From: Porodaedalea pini
Taxonomy: Eukaryota > Basidiomycota > Agaricomycetes > Hymenochaetales > Hymenochaetaceae
Assembly (NCBI GenBank): GCA_002794775.1
Contig: NBAY01000034.1
Location: forward strand, 186,001 to 250,000
Direction: 5' to 3'
Length of the DNA: 64,000 bases
Below, piece by piece: positions 46,376 to 59,087 of the stretch; within the stretch, counting starts at the first letter, position 1; each line of letters starts with the position of its first letter. The notes under the pieces were generated by a model. The model saw only the letters and a list, made by a program, of their open reading frames with translations. It did no database searches and had not been told where the DNA came from. A program made the translations under genes and the position numbers.

Positions 46376-49300
46376 TCAATAGAACTCAGCGATCGCCTCC
46401 TTTGCGTTCTCGCCGAAGTCTGTCTCAGGCTGCCAAGTTGGTTCGTTGTATCCAACCCACTTGACAAGGTACTGTAGTTTCCCTCGGTGCAGGCGCAAGT
46501 CTAGAACTTCCTCGATCTCGTACTCCTCCTCGTTCTCAACGATGTCAGGTGGCGGCGGTGCTGGTTGTCTTTGGCTCTCAAAGGACAGTTCAACGGCGGG
46601 CTTTAGCAGGGCCTCGTTGAAGACTGGGTGGACCTTTTTCCATCGCTTTGGGAGCTTGAGCTTATACGCGCTTGCTCCCACCTTGTCGACGATTTCGAAG
46701 GGGCCATACCATTTGTCAGCGAGTTTCTTTGTCGGCGAATCTGTGCTGATGTTTCGCCCGTCAAGGAAAACCTTGTCCCTGGCCTTGTACTCAACCGAAA
46801 TCCCTGCTGTCCGGTCGTGGTAGTGTTTCATGTCGTCCGCCGCTTTGACCAGGTTGTCCTTCGCAACACGATGAGTCTCCTTTATGTGCTCCGCGAATTC
46901 TTCCACCGACATGTTGGCAGACGAGGTTCGTGTCGTGTCAAAGCTCAAGGGGTGACGTCCTGTGTTCGCGTAGAAAGGGGACATCTTCATCGCCGAATGC
47001 TCATGGTTATTGTACGCAAACTCCGTGAGGGGAAGCCAGTCCTTCCAGTCCAATTGCTGATGGTTCACGAAGAGCCTAAGATACTGTTCAAGCTCTTGGT
47101 TAACGCGTTCCATCTGACCATCTGTCTGTGGGTGATATGCCGTCGACGGGTTGCCTTCGATGTGTAGGAGTTTGTACAGCTCCCTCATCATTGACGCGTC
47201 GAACTGTGTGCCTCGGTCATGGATGATTTTCTTCGGCAAGCCGTGGAGGCAGAAGACGTGGTCACGGTACAGTTGAGCCATGCCTTCCGCCGACAACTTT
47301 GTCGTCATCGGGATCGCGTGCATCTGTTTTGAGAATCTATCGACAAAAATGCAGATCGCGTTGTGCCCCTTGGAGTCCGGGAGTTCTCCGATGAGGTCGA
47401 CTGTGACAATTTCCCATGGGCCTTCCAGGACCGTGTTCAGGTGCAGTGGCCTCGACCTCGACGCCCTCAGAGCCTTTGTCCGCTGGCAGCGATCACACCC
47501 TCGGACATACGCTCTGACGTCAGAGAACATCGATGTCCACCAGAAGTCTCGTCGGACGATTTCCACCGTTTTCGACGCTCCTGGGTGTCCAGCCAGCACC
47601 GAGTCGTGACATTCCTGTAATACGGCCTCCTTCATTGACGATGGTACGTACACCTTGCCCTTCATTTGCCACAAGCTGTCGACCTCCGTCATGCCAGTCG
47701 GCCTCTCCGACTCGTGTTGCGCCCTCTGTGCTTCACCCACTTTGTCCAACACCTCATCACGCGACGTCCTCACCACTCCACGATTCAACCACTTCTCCTT
47801 GATGAACATGATGCCGTCGTTGTCATCCTGGCCCTTGTCATAGCCTGCCTTGCACGATAGTAGGTCTGCCTTGCCCATTGTCTTCCCTGACTTGTGCTCG
47901 AGGTGGAAGTCGAATTCTTCGAGCTCTGTCCGCCAGCGAGCTTGTCGATAGCTCAGCTTTTGCACCGACCTGAAGTACGTGAGGTTGGCGTGATCGGACC
48001 AGATCTCGATAGGGTGACGGGCGCCGAGGAGGTACTGTCTCCACTCCTTGAGTGCCGAAACAATCGCGAGCATCTCCTTGTCGTAGATCTCGTAGTTTCG
48101 TTCTGCTGGTAGGAGCGCTTCCAACCTGTAGGCGACTACCCTCCATTTGCCTTCCTGCTTTTGCAACAACACTCCTCCAAGAGCGAAGTTTGATGAGTCC
48201 GCTTCGACGCGGAAAGGGCCCTCATCATTCACAATGGCCAGGACTGGAGGTGAGCAGAGATGTCGTCTCAACTCCTCGAACGCCTCCTGCTGTTCGGTCT
48301 CCCATAACCAGTCCTTCTTGCCCATCAGTGACATCAGCGGATGGACCACCTTGCTGTAGTCCTTGATGAACCATCGCAGCCAGTTGCCCATGCCGAGGAA
48401 TTGCTGTAGTTGCTTGAGGTTTCGTGGGACTGGCCAGTCTGCAATCGCCTCAGTCTTCGCTGGGTCAGCCCTGATTTTGCCATTGCCGACGATGTGGCCG
48501 AGGTATTTCACGGTCTTGGCGTCGAATTCGCATTTTTCTGGCTTCAGGTACAGGCCGTTTTCTCGCAGGATCTGGAGGACGCGCCTCAACGTCTCGATGT
48601 GTTCCTCAAGAGTTTGCAAAAGAATGAGGATGTCGTCGAGATAGATGATGATCAGGTTGTCGTAGATCAGTCCCTTGAAGATGTGGTTAACGAACGCTTG
48701 GAACATCGCCGGCGCGTTGCAAAGACCGAAGAACATGACTGTTGTAGAGCCGTGCCAATCGTCCCATCACCGCCAATCACTCCAGAAGCATTCAAGAACT
48801 GGTTCCGACGCGTACCGATCAGTACCGGACTCAACCCGATCAGTCCGGTCTCGAATCAGTACCTTGCGATCGCGTCATCAGCACGTTCCGACACCTCCAA
48901 AAGCATACCGGAACGTACCGGAGATCTTATCTCGACGATTAGGGATGCGGTCACATGGAGCATACAGCCAAGACGCGTACCGGACTGCTGTCCGACGATG
49001 GGAGCCACGTACCGATTGGACGATCTGAGTTCCGGTGGAGCACCGGTGTGATCGGACGCGAAGCAGACGTTTTCCTCATTATGATTTATGTTTTTTCCTA
49101 TGTTCTTCTGATTTCTATGCACTCTATGCGCGCCTCTATGACCTATGACTTTTCCTTTCGACTTCTCTATGTTTCGACTGATATGCACAGTATGCCCGTA
49201 TGGAAATTATTAACTGTAGATAGATCTTTGGACTTAGTATAAATAGGCACCCCATGTCATAGGTAGAGGACAAGTGAGTTCTACCGCAGAGTCTCCCTCA

Positions 49301-50682
49301 GATAGGGTAACTTGAGGGCGATCCGTCTTTGTTCTCGTAATCTTGTAGTTGTTCCGTCTTCGTCTTAGCATCTCGTCTTTCGAAACCGTCTCTCGTCTCA
49401 TACTTTGTAACTCGAACCTCGCTGCTCGTCGTGATCACACCGTACTGGTGTGGATTACCCGCGCGTACCGACTCTGTACCGGTCAAACCACAGATGCGAC
49501 AGGAGTTCCCGACCTTTGTTCTCGATATCGACACGTACCGGCGCGTACTGAAGCGTACCGACGTGTACCGGTACGTCGAGCGATCTCACTGCAGTCTACC
49601 CCTAACCTCCCAGAGCAACGCGAACACGTCCCCAAAAGGACCGTTGATCCCAGACACCCCTAAGTCAGGATCTACACCGTTGGCTCGAAGAGGCCCATGT
49701 TCGTGCGAAAGGCTGCCTTCCATTTGTCGCCTTCGCGGATCCGGACGTTGTAGTATCCCCAGCGAAGGTCAAGCTTAGTGATGTACTTCGCTTTCTTGAC
49801 CTTGTCAACAAGTTTGTCGATGAGAGGGAGGGGATACTTATTCTTGATCGTACCGTCATTGAGCTTATGGTAGTCCTGGATCGGGCATAGTGACTTATTG
49901 GCCTTCTTGATGAAGAAGAAGGGCAACGCCATCGGTGAGATCGACTTTTGTATACGACCTGACTTCAGATTCTCTTCGAGGAAGTCCTTTAGCGACTGCT
50001 GTTCCGTCGGTGTCAGCGGGTAGATCTTGCAGTCACTAGGCTTGAAGTCGGGTTTCAGGTCGATGACGTGGTCCCATGGGCGGTGTTCCAGCAGCTTCTC
50101 GAATCCTTTCTCCGAGAAGACGTCGGCGTAGTCGTTGAGGTATGCGGGCCAGGATGTCTTGTCCATTCGCACCTCTCTCACCCTCCTCGTCTCTTCCACT
50201 GCTCTCAACACCTCCTGCACGCCTTCTTCTATGACCTTCTCTACCACACATTCGCTCGGACAGCGGGTGAAGTCGAGCGTACCTATCTTCCAGTCGACCT
50301 CAGGGTTGTGACGTCGAAGCCAGTCGTAGCTGAGGAAGATGTTTGACAATGCCAGGGACGTTACCGCAAGGATGATCCTTTCCTTGTGGTGTCCAATTAT
50401 TAGCTCAACGTCAACGTACTTCTCAATCAAACCGGCCTCGTTGTGCGTGCCATCCGCATTGAGCACCGCGAGGGGTCTGATGTAACATTTGGTCTCTAAC
50501 CCGTATTTCTCGACGAACCTCACGTCGATGCACAATCCTGTACACCCCGAATCCACGAGGGCATGCGCATCCACCTCTTTTGCTTTACCTTCTACATTGT
50601 ATCCGACGTTCAGGAGGAGGTCCAGCTGGCGTCTGCCAGTTCCCCTCATGAACAGCTGATTGTACTCCTTCTTTTCGTTCAC
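46376..50682 (-). pseudogene. Inner element pol (protease-RT-RNaseH-integrase-chromodomain), split by solo LTR
   Basis: Two open parts, 49677-50682 and 46376-48742, would be continuous without the 934-bp insertion between 'GLFEPTV' and 'MFFGLCNAP'. In order: aspartic protease (LVDSGCTG), reverse transcriptase ('PFFFIKKANKSLCPIQDYHK', then YLDD), RNase H ('FRVEADSSNFALGG', 'DKEMLAIVSAL'), integrase zinc region (H-x..H, CDRCQ), D-D-E core ('VDLIGELPDSKG', 'DRGTQFDASM') and chromodomain ('EEVLDLRLHRGKLQYLVKW'). Apart from the insertion this frame is intact, including the YLDD active site. Gag ends in another frame, so a frameshift or separate initiation would have linked them. Confidence 0.93.
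48743..49676 (+). mobile_element. 934-bp solo LTR inside the inner element's reverse transcriptase
   Basis: Ends TGTAGA...TCTACA form a perfect 6-bp inverted repeat. A 4-bp target duplication flanks it with one mismatch (CTGT 48739-48742, CCGT 49677-49680). The uninterrupted host sequence is seen at the equivalent position of the outer element (about 55207-55222). A promoter-like TATAAATAGG near 49238 supports LTR identity. No related internal sequence is in the window. The strand is set by the TATA box. Many GTACCG/CGGTAC motifs are scattered through it. Confidence 0.88.
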
Positions 50683-50813
50683 ACCGGTGGGGACTTCGTA
50701 ATCAGAAAAACCATCGACATCGTTTGCATCTACGTGTTGTACAGATGGTTGGTTATATTTTATAGATTCCAGATACGAGGTCCCTTGTTCTTCTTGGTCA
50801 GTCGCCCCGGTGG

Positions 50814-52022
50814 CTACACCTGACCACTCGCAAAACCCTGCGAGTCGACGACCTCTTCGTCATCTCCTTCCTCCTCCACATAGTCCTCCACCGTCATCTT
50901 TTGAGTGTCCACGACTTCTTCAAAGGCTGACTCCTTCATCGCACCGAGCTCATCGGCGATTAGATGACGTTCTCCCGGCACCATTATCTGCAGCATACGC
51001 TGCACAATCGTCTTCCCTTGTGGGCACGCGTCCTTGAAGTGGCCGAGCTGGCCACATATCCAGCATGCATGTCGGCGGTGCGCCTCATTCATGGAGACGT
51101 CCATCGGCTGGCCAGCTCCTCTGAACGTGATGCCTGTCACATCGCATTTGTCAACATGGGGGGCAGTTACCTGGCGACGAGCTGGGGGTCCATGCTGCTG
51201 TGGTGGGCGTGGTGGGGTCGGGAAGGCGCGGCCTCGTTGAATGGCGCGAATTTGTTGCTCGCCCCGGTCGATCTCAATCGCCTTCTTCTTCCAGTCTTCA
51301 TACGTCGTCGGGACTGGCATCGACTGTAGTACTCCTCTTACTACTTCGATATTCATCGCCCGCTTCAGTCAGTCACAGATGATGCTGTCGTCCGTTAAAC
51401 CTGCTCTTGTGATGACGACGTCGAGATCCTGGAAGAACTCATCGGCGGTAAGGTCCTTCTGAACCTTGGTCTGGAATTTTGCCAGTGCCTTTTCCTTCCG
51501 GTTTGGATCGTCGAATGAGGCGTCCAGGCGCTCTTGGAACCTTGTCCAGCTATCGGTGAAGGTTACGATGCTGGCCGTCATTGATTCCTCTACGTAATTC
51601 TGCGCCCATGTTGCCGCATTACCACCCTTCAAGTAGGAGAGAGCAACGTAAATCTTACTCTCCGACGTGGGGTATCTGTTCGGGTTCGCGGAGACGAAAA
51701 GAAGGACCTCACGCTTGAAGTCTAGGTAGTCGTCGCCGCCAGTGAATTCACGTGGCCGGGCGACGTCTATGTTGAGGGTCGGGGGGTTAGCGGCCACGAC
51801 CGGTTCCAGCACGTTGTTCGCCTGATGGGCGAAGGCATTTGCGACGATGGCCGCGATCTGCGCCATCTGCTGTTGGCTGAAACCTTCTGCTGACATCGTG
51901 AGTTTGGGTGCGGGTGTCGAAGGTTCCGGGGGAGTCGGCAGTGAGGGATCTCTGTTAGTCTCGTGGTAAGGACCGGGGGTCGGTGGTAGGTTGACCGTAG
52001 ACATTGATGGTGCAGGCGACAA
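50814..52022 (-). pseudogene. Inner element gag with one nonsense codon
   Basis: Residues 1-217 (51372-52022) include a Ty3-type capsid ('FTGGDDYLDFKREVLLFV', 'GNAATWAQNYVEES', 'DLTADEFFQDLDVVITRAGL'). After an in-frame TGA at 51369-51371 the same frame continues to 50814 with 'VPTTYEDWKKKAIEIDR' and one CCHC zinc knuckle (CWICGQLGHFKDAC). The TGA most simply derives from CGA (Arg) by a CpG transition. Confidence 0.88.
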
Positions 52023-52606
52023 TGGAGCGGCTAGGGGCCACCTTGCTCTCCTTCCTCATTCGTCTGATGAATACCAGCTGCGCCGGATGTCACTCCACCA
52101 GATGTCGTGAGTGACACCGCTATTATTGGTCGTGACGTAGCCTGGTCAGTCTGGATCTCAACAGGCTGAAGCAGGAAGGGCCCGTTGCTGTTCGTCGGTG
52201 AGATCTATCTTGACGTTGGCGGAGGGACAGGGATCGGTTGAGTGTTTGATCTGGGGTTACGCCAACGTTGAACGGGTTCGTCAGCAAAGTTGATGATGAG
52301 GCGGTAGGATCCAAGTGAGATTACAAACGAGATTGTCGTCGAAGTTTGGACTCGTCTGGTTACCCACGTCCACGTTAGGTGTGTGCTCCACCAGAGGCTA
52401 ATTCGTAGAGCCAGGGTCGGGAAATGTCTGTTGAGATGTTTACATAATACACGAACGTCCGAAAACGTCCGGGCAGGGTTGAGGGTTGTCGTTTAGGGGG
52501 TTTACACTTCAAGTCCGTCGAGGGGAGCGCTCCTCTAGACTGAGTGAAGGCGAGTCGACAGCGACGACGTATGCTGGGGATGAGCCTGGGTGAGGTTCTG
52601 CTTTTA

Positions 52607-53038
52607 TGTTAGGCGGGAGTCTGAGAGACGGCTCGGACTGGGCAGGCCTCGGCTGACTGTCGTCTGAGACGTGCTATACTCGAGTGTGGACTCGGGACAC
52701 GCTTTACTCAGGCTGGATGACGTGGAGGTAAGAGGATTAATACAATGTACTCTACTACAGGAGGGGGATGCGGTCTCACCTGGACGACGTGGAGGTAAGA
52801 GGAAAAGCAGAACAGGGGGCTTCTGCGATTCCACCTTCCTCTATATAGTGTCGTCCATGGGATTGTATTATCTAAGTGCTGTATAGTTTATGTAACTAGG
52901 AATGGAACGAATGAAGGTCGCGCGAAAGGAGTGTGGGAAATGATTGGAAAGATGATTAAATGTAATGAAAAGGAGTGATTAAAAGAAGAGGAATGGTTAA
53001 AGGAAAATAAAGAAAAGATGAAAGTTCGAGTCCTAACA
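52607..53038 (-). repeat. 5' LTR of inner element
   Basis: 432 bp. Pairs with 45819-46250. Confidence 0.93.
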
Positions 53039-56000
53039 ATGGGGAGAGGAGTACTTCATTGAAAACCAGATAGACTTTCTTCCATGTACGTGGAAGTTTA
53101 AGCCTATATGCTGACGTGCCAATTTTCTTTTCAATGATGAAAGGCCCATAGCGTTTATCTCCCAGCTTCTTCATAGGACGGTCTGTCTTTAAGTGAGTTC
53201 CTTCGAGCATGACCTTATCCCCCAGTTTATACTCGATGGATTCTCCCTTTGTCCTGTCGTAGAAGCGTTTCATGGTTTCGGCCGCATGCCTTAACGCTGA
53301 TTCAGTTTCCTCCCTGATCTTGGCCATCCGGTCGGCAAACTGTTTAGTGGACTCATTGGTCGATTCGCGTCTAGGATTTGTGCCCTTGTACGGGTGTCTC
53401 CCATGGTTGACAAAAAAGGGTGACGCTCCTGTCGACATCTATTCCTTGTCATTATATGCGAATTCTGCTAATGCAAGCCATTCTGCCCAGTTTGACTGAT
53501 GGTGGTTAACGAAGAGACGGAGGTACTATTCTATCTCTTGGTTTATCCGTTCTGTCTGACCATCTGTCTGTGGGTGATATGCCGTTGATGGGTTTCCCTC
53601 GATGCCCAGTAATCGGTATAGTTCGTTCATGAACTTGGACTCAAACTGTGATCCTCTGTCATGAATAAACTTTCGTGGTATGCCATGCAGTCTGAAGACA
53701 TGATCCCGGTAGAGCCTCGCCATTCCTTCTGACGTTATGCTCACGGAGGTAGGGATGGCATGCACCTGTTTACTGAACCTGTCAATGAAGACACAGATCA
53801 CATTATGCCCATTGGACTCAGGGAGTTCGCCGATCAGGTCTGCCGTGACGATTTCCCAAGGACTTTTCAGGATCTCGTTCGGGTTCAGAGGGTTATGTGG
53901 TTTCGCTCTGTGTGCCTTGGTACGTTGGCATGCATCGCATCCCTCGACATACATTCGAACATCTCGTTGGATTCCTGGCCACCAGTAGTTGCGTGTGATC
54001 AACTCATGGGTCTTATAGCGCCCCGGGTGTCCTGCGAGTGTGCTGTCGTGATGGTTTTGAATGATGTCTTCCCAGAGTTTATGGTCCTTTGGCATGTAGA
54101 TCCTGCCCTTCCATGTCAACAACCCTTCTTCCTCTTCATCCCACTCTCACTCCTTCCTTCCTAACACCTTCACAACTGCCCTGTCCCTGTTGTTTTGTAC
54201 CCTTTTGATTCATTTGACAAAGTCTGCATCTAGTGCTTCTAGCAGTGTTGCATTTACAAATAAGTCTGGCTTGAGCAAAATGATGTCGATATTGTCATTC
54301 TCCCCCCTCTCATGGTCCGCTTGTCTCAAGAGGAGGTCAGCCTTTGTCATCAGGGCACCTGGTTTATGAAACAGTTTGAAGTCATAGTCTGCTAACTCCT
54401 GTAGCCATCTCACTTGTTGGTGGTTAATCTTCTGGGGTTTTCGGAAATATTGGAGGTTGAGGTGATCTGACCAGATTTTGAAGGTTTGTGTTGCTCCCAG
54501 AAGATATTGTCGCCAGTCATCCAGTGCATACATGATTGCAAACATTTCTTTGTTGTAGATTTCATAATTGCGCTCTGCTTGGCTAAGCACTTGCGATTGG
54601 TATGCAATTGGATGCCACTTTCTGTCAATGAATTGGGACAGAATGGTGCCGTTAGCGAAATGCGACGAATCGGCCTCCACCCAGAATTGACTGTCATCAG
54701 CTGGTACTGTGAGTACAGGTTCCTCACAGAGCTTCTGCTTCAGATGTTCAAAGGCCTCTTGTTGTTCCACCTCCCACTTCCACTCTACATCTCCAGTCAA
54801 CACTGTCAGGGGCTTCGCATAGTGACTGAATGCTAGGATGAAGTGGTGGTAGTAGTTGCAGAACCCAAGGAACAACTGTAGTTCTTTCTTGTTCTTAGGA
54901 ACTGGCCAATCTTTTACGCCTGCCACTTTTGCGGGATCCATGCGAATCTGTCCATTGCCGAGGATATGCCCAAGATAGTTCACAGTTTCTTGGGCGAAGC
55001 TGCACTTTTCCGGCTTTAAGAACAACTTGTTTGCTTGTAACACTTCCAGGACTTGTTGGATGAGTTTGTCATGATTTTCACAGGTTCGTGCGAAGATCAG
55101 AATGTTGTCCATGTAGACTATGACGTGTCCATCATTGACGAGTTCTCAGAAGATTTCATTCATAAATCCTTGGAAGGTCGCCGGTGAATTTGTGAGACCA
55201 AAAAACATGACCGTTGGTTCGAATAGACTGTGGTTTGTCCTGAAGGCAGCTTTGTGTTTGTTGCTCTCTCGAATCCGAATGTTATTGTAACCCCAGCGTA
55301 TGTCAAGCTTTGTGAAGAATTTCGCCTGCTTCGTCTTGTCAATGAGTTCTTGGATTAGAGGTAACGGGTATTTGTTCTTAACCATCATGTCATTGAGTTT
55401 GCGATAATCCTGTATGGGGTGAAGCTTGCCATCCTTCTTTTTGATGAAGAAAAAGGGGGATGCCATCTCGGATTGAGAGTTATGAATATGGCCAGTTCTC
55501 AGGTTTTCGGTGAGGAATTCGTCCAGCGCCACCTGTTCTGATGGACTGAGTGGGTAGATCTTACAGTCAGAAAGTTTTGAGCCTGGTTTAAGTTCGATAG
55601 CATGATCCCAAGGGCATCTCTCTGGTAACTGATCAAATTCCTGTTCGCTGAAGACGTCTGCAAACTCTTTGACATAGTCTGGGACCTCCTCAAGTGCCTG
55701 TTGCCTGACCTTCAGCGCCTTCCTCGGATCAGACTTAATGTATCCATCCCAATTGAAGAGAAAGAGCTGATCGCCGTCTTCGAGTTCCACCAGATCAAGG
55801 TTTTCATCAGGGTCTGCATCAATGTCCTCTAGACTACAGATATAGCCGCATACATCGGGGCATCGATCAAATTCGATCGTGGATTTTTGCCATTCAATGT
55901 TGGGATTGTGCAGCTTTAACCATTTGTGTCCGATGAACACATCTGTTTTTCCTAGATCTGTGACTGCAAAGTGGATGTGCTCTGAATGATCCTTTATTGT

Positions 56001-56160
56001 CATGCGCATTTCCACAAACTCTGTGATTGAGCTGTCCTTGTTGAGCGTGCCATCCACATTATAGACTCGGATTGGGATGGGTGTCTTTCTTGTCCTGATC
56101 TGATGCTCTTCGACAAAGGATCAGTTGATACATGAGCCAGTGCAGCCACTGTCCAGTAGT
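53039..56160 (-). pseudogene. Outer element protease-RT-RNaseH-integrase, degenerate
   Basis: Open parts are 55146-56057, 54210-55112, 53526-54122 and 53039-53438. Recognised: a protease-like region with 'VDALLDSGCTGS' before 56057, reverse transcriptase ('ASPFFFIKKKDGKLHPIQDY', then YMDN where YxDD is expected), RNase H ('FWVEADSSHFANG', 'NKEMFAIMYAL'), and integrase with 'CDACQRTK', 'ADLIGELPESNG' and 'DRGSQFESKF'. Stops separate the parts, and the active-site Asp-Asp reads Asp-Asn, so it is not functional. Confidence 0.9.
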
Positions 56161-56164
56161 GCGT

Positions 56165-56989
56165 CTACCTTGAACTGGTTACCAGTGCAGGAATTCTGGG
56201 TGCAAACGTTTGAGCAGTTTTAGGTAGGGGTGCCTGGGGTCTGGGTGAGGCAGCACGCATTTGTTCGATTGCTTTCATTTGACGTCTGGCATTGTCAAAT
56301 TGAATGGCTTTCTCTTGCCAACCTTTGTACGTGGTTGGGACTGTGTCACTCATTTCGATCCGATATACGATCTCTCTATCCAAGGCTTTTGTCAGCTTGT
56401 GGATGAGGGTGTCATCGTTTTTGGCATCATCGTTGTATCCTGCTGCACGGCGATAGATATCGAACTGCTGAAAGAATTGGTCGGCTGTGATATCCCGAGT
56501 GTGCTTCCAGCTGTCCAATTTTTGCATGGCATTCATGCATTCATTCGGGTCCCCAAACGCTTTCTCCAGTTGTTCGTTGAACTTCTGGCGACTGACAAGT
56601 GAGAAGATTAGGTAGCCGTCCATCTTGATGCTTTCCAAGAAGTTCTGTGCCCAGAGTGCGGCTGATCCTTCCATCATGAATGATAACACGAAAAGGAAGT
56701 AGTCCTTATCGTTCACGAAGTCCCCTGCATTTGCTTCGATGTAGAGGGTGATGGCACGCTCGAACTTCTTATAGCCTCACCCGTTAAATACCTCGGGTTT
56801 GGCGATGTGTCTTCCTCCATTGCTGTTCGTCGTTTGGGGAGAGGGGATGGGTGCTGCTGAGGCTCCTGGCGTGGGGGTTGCCAATAGTCCCAGGCCATGC
56901 AGCGTGTTGATGATTTCCTGCATCATCGCATTTGAGATTGCCGGTGCTCCTGTAGCTGGTGCAACAGGAGTTTGGGGTTCCGACATCAC
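56165..56989 (-). pseudogene. Outer element gag, degenerate
   Basis: Two open parts, 56777-56989 and 56165-56716. The second contains the Ty3-type capsid pattern ('MMEGSAALWAQNFLESIK', 'DITADQFFQQFDIYRRAAGY', 'VPTTYKGWQEKAIQFD'), recognisably related to the inner element's gag but well diverged. No zinc knuckle is seen after it. Confidence 0.8.
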
Positions 56990-57844
56990 GGGTGATGGTG
57001 CTAGTGATGGGTGGGGTGGTTGGTTGGCTCCTAGCTCATCATCTAGGCGTACTAGATCATTGTCGGTTAGCGGTGGTAGTTGTGCGAGGACAGCGTTGGC
57101 AGTGTCTTCGGGTGGTGTATTCCAACGCTGTGCTGCTGATCCAGATGGTTGGGCGTACGGGTGTGGAGCCAGCTCAAATCAGAAACAACACTGCCAGCCG
57201 ACAGGTGGTGCGGACGCCTGCAGATCTGATTGAGCACTGTAACAAAACTCTGGATGTGGTGGTCGACTTTCACTTGCTGATCAAACCCGGATCTTCCTCT
57301 GTGAAGACTCCAACGGGCGCCAAGGGACCTTTCTGAAGATCACCCCCAAGGCCTGGTAGCTACTCTCAAGTGGGTCGGACTCAACGTTACCCCCTCTCAA
57401 ACGAGCGCTGGTTGATCGAATAGAAAGAGGATGGCAGGTTATGAAATGAGTGAGTTTAGTAATGAAAGTAAATGGTTAACGACGTATCGGCCTGATCGAT
57501 GCACGTGAGATCGATCTGAGAACAGGTGTGGGTCGAAGCGATCGTAGTTGGGGTCACAGTCCAAGTCGTCGGACACGTCGGACAAGAATGTTGGTTTATA
57601 GTTCGGGGTTGCGGACAGGTAGTGGTCGGTTTTGAGGTACTTGAATGATGTAAGGGTTGAGTGTAATGATGATGGATAGGAGGAAGAGGTCGAGTGTGAA
57701 GGTGATAGTAGGTGTGCAGGTAAGATGGTAGAACATGGCGTGATAAAGAGATTGGTGTCGGTAAGAAACGTGAACGTTCAGAGCCAGCTTAGCAGTGGTG
57801 ACTGAGAAGTGCGCAAGGCAGTAAGGAGGGTAGTTTCAACCTTG

Positions 57845-58289
57845 TGTCAGTGATGGACTACAGGTATGCAAAAGGTAACTGGGTCACGCAGAACTCAGTC
57901 AGAGGAAGAGGAAAGAGGGAGAGAGCGGTGAGCCAGGGGAGCTGACACAGCACAGAGATAGGGGGCAGCTTCTGGACGTAGCCAGGTAGAATTGACCAGG
58001 TCGAAACTAAGGGATAAGTACAGGAGGACTACCTACTTATATACCCTTCAGAGGCTGCACACAGACCAGGGAATTAGCTACTACATAAAGATAGATGATG
58101 GAACATCATGGAACTTCATAGAACAATGACATCATAGGATTGGTCAGCGAGTAAGGATAGTATGAGAAAGAACGTAATGAATAATGAGTAAGCAGGAATA
58201 AGCATGATTAGTGATGGGTGGATAAGATATGATAAGGGAAAATGATAAGAGAATAAGAGAATAAAATTAATTAAACAGCGTCCATGACA
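57845..58289 (-). repeat. 5' LTR of outer element
   Basis: 445 bp. Pairs with 44968-45412. Confidence 0.93.
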
Positions 58290-58294
58290 GTGAC

Positions 58295-58375
58295 CACATT
58301 ATCCCATGTATGATTGATGATGATCTGCCTTGATCGGCATTTCCAAATGTGTGAAAATTTCCTTTCATAACCACA
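58295..58375 (-). mobile_element. 1.75-kb LTR-like repeat, copy 2, remaining end
   Basis: 81 bp that continue the homology with 7424-7510 after the retrotransposon insertion. Confidence 0.7.
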
Positions 58376-59087
58376 GGTAGTTCTTGTGCACAGTATTGTG
58401 TAATACAATACATAAATAAATTCACTATTTTTGGTATAAGCATCAGAATCAAGGAATACGACTACAAATATGTCTGTTCATGGCCCTTGTTGATCTCCTT
58501 CTCAAGCACACACTTGAGCTTTGGGGAAAGCTTCTGAGGTTGACTGATTTCATCACAAGATTGGCTCTGAAACAGTACATGTCAGTGCATAGCAAGCCTC
58601 AGGAAGTGTGATTAGAGGCTCTGGCTCCGGCTCTGGGTGCTCCAATTCAGGAATATATGTACCATAAGCTTCCTTCCACAAGATTTTTCTTCATTTATTA
58701 CTGTATTTTGGTTGTACAAGCTGCTGAGCAAGATATGAATCATCACAATTCTATAACATGGGGACATACATGGTCAGCTGACCACCTCTGTATAAGAATT
58801 TTTGCCTTAAATTTCTGTGAGAGGGTCAGTTCTTAATTCTTATAGCTTATAGGACCCTGAATTCCCTGCCTACCATGGCGGTGGACCTAGAATCTGGTTC
58901 TTAAGTACAGGTAGTTCTTATGCACCAGGATTCTTATACACAGGTTCGACTGTATGCCAGCGTTAGCGTTACGGTCACGGTTGTACCCGCACAGTACCTT
59001 ACAGCAAAGGACAAAAAGAAGGCTTCACTACTACACTAGGTCTGTAGCTCCTTCACAGCTTCCTCCCGAGCTTCGAGCTGGTCAGCC
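58376..59087. other. Repeat debris and promoter of amidase copy B
   Basis: A direct repeat of about 18 bp (CAGGTAGTTCTTRTGCAC) occurs at about 58374 and 58908. CAGGTTCGACTG followed by TA at 58941-58954 is the inverse of a pogo/Tc1-type end (CAGTCGAACCTG). No matching left end was found. About the last 100 bp duplicate the amidase A upstream region. Confidence 0.4.

Larger units (their letters stand above)
45819..53038 (-). mobile_element. Inner Ty3/gypsy chromodomain retrotransposon, nested in the outer one
   Basis: Two 432-bp LTRs, 45819-46250 and 52607-53038, start TGTTAGG and end CTAACA, with a perfect ATGGG target duplication (45814-45818, 53039-53043). Coding is on the minus strand. 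A G-rich polypurine tract (minus strand) adjoins the left, 3' LTR. Gag and pol are nearly complete, but gag has an in-frame TGA at 51369 and the reverse transcriptase is split by a 934-bp solo LTR (48743-49676). A diverged solo LTR of the same family is at 11316-11739. Confidence 0.95.
44968..58289 (-). mobile_element. Outer Ty3/gypsy chromodomain retrotransposon (about 6.1 kb without its insert)
   Basis: Two 445-bp LTRs, 44968-45412 and 57845-58289, start TGTCAG and end ATGACA, with a perfect GTGAC target duplication (44963-44967, 58290-58294). Coding is on the minus strand, so the right LTR is 5'. A polypurine tract (AAAGAAGAGGG on the minus strand) directly precedes the left, 3' LTR. Gag, protease/reverse transcriptase, integrase and a C-terminal chromodomain are recognisable but broken by stops. 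A second element (45819-53038) is inserted between the integrase and chromodomain coding parts. Confidence 0.95.

Noticed and set aside
44968..58289. Fungal gene cluster or defence island between the amidases
   Set aside because: All coding stretches are gag/pol parts of LTR retrotransposons with exact target duplications.
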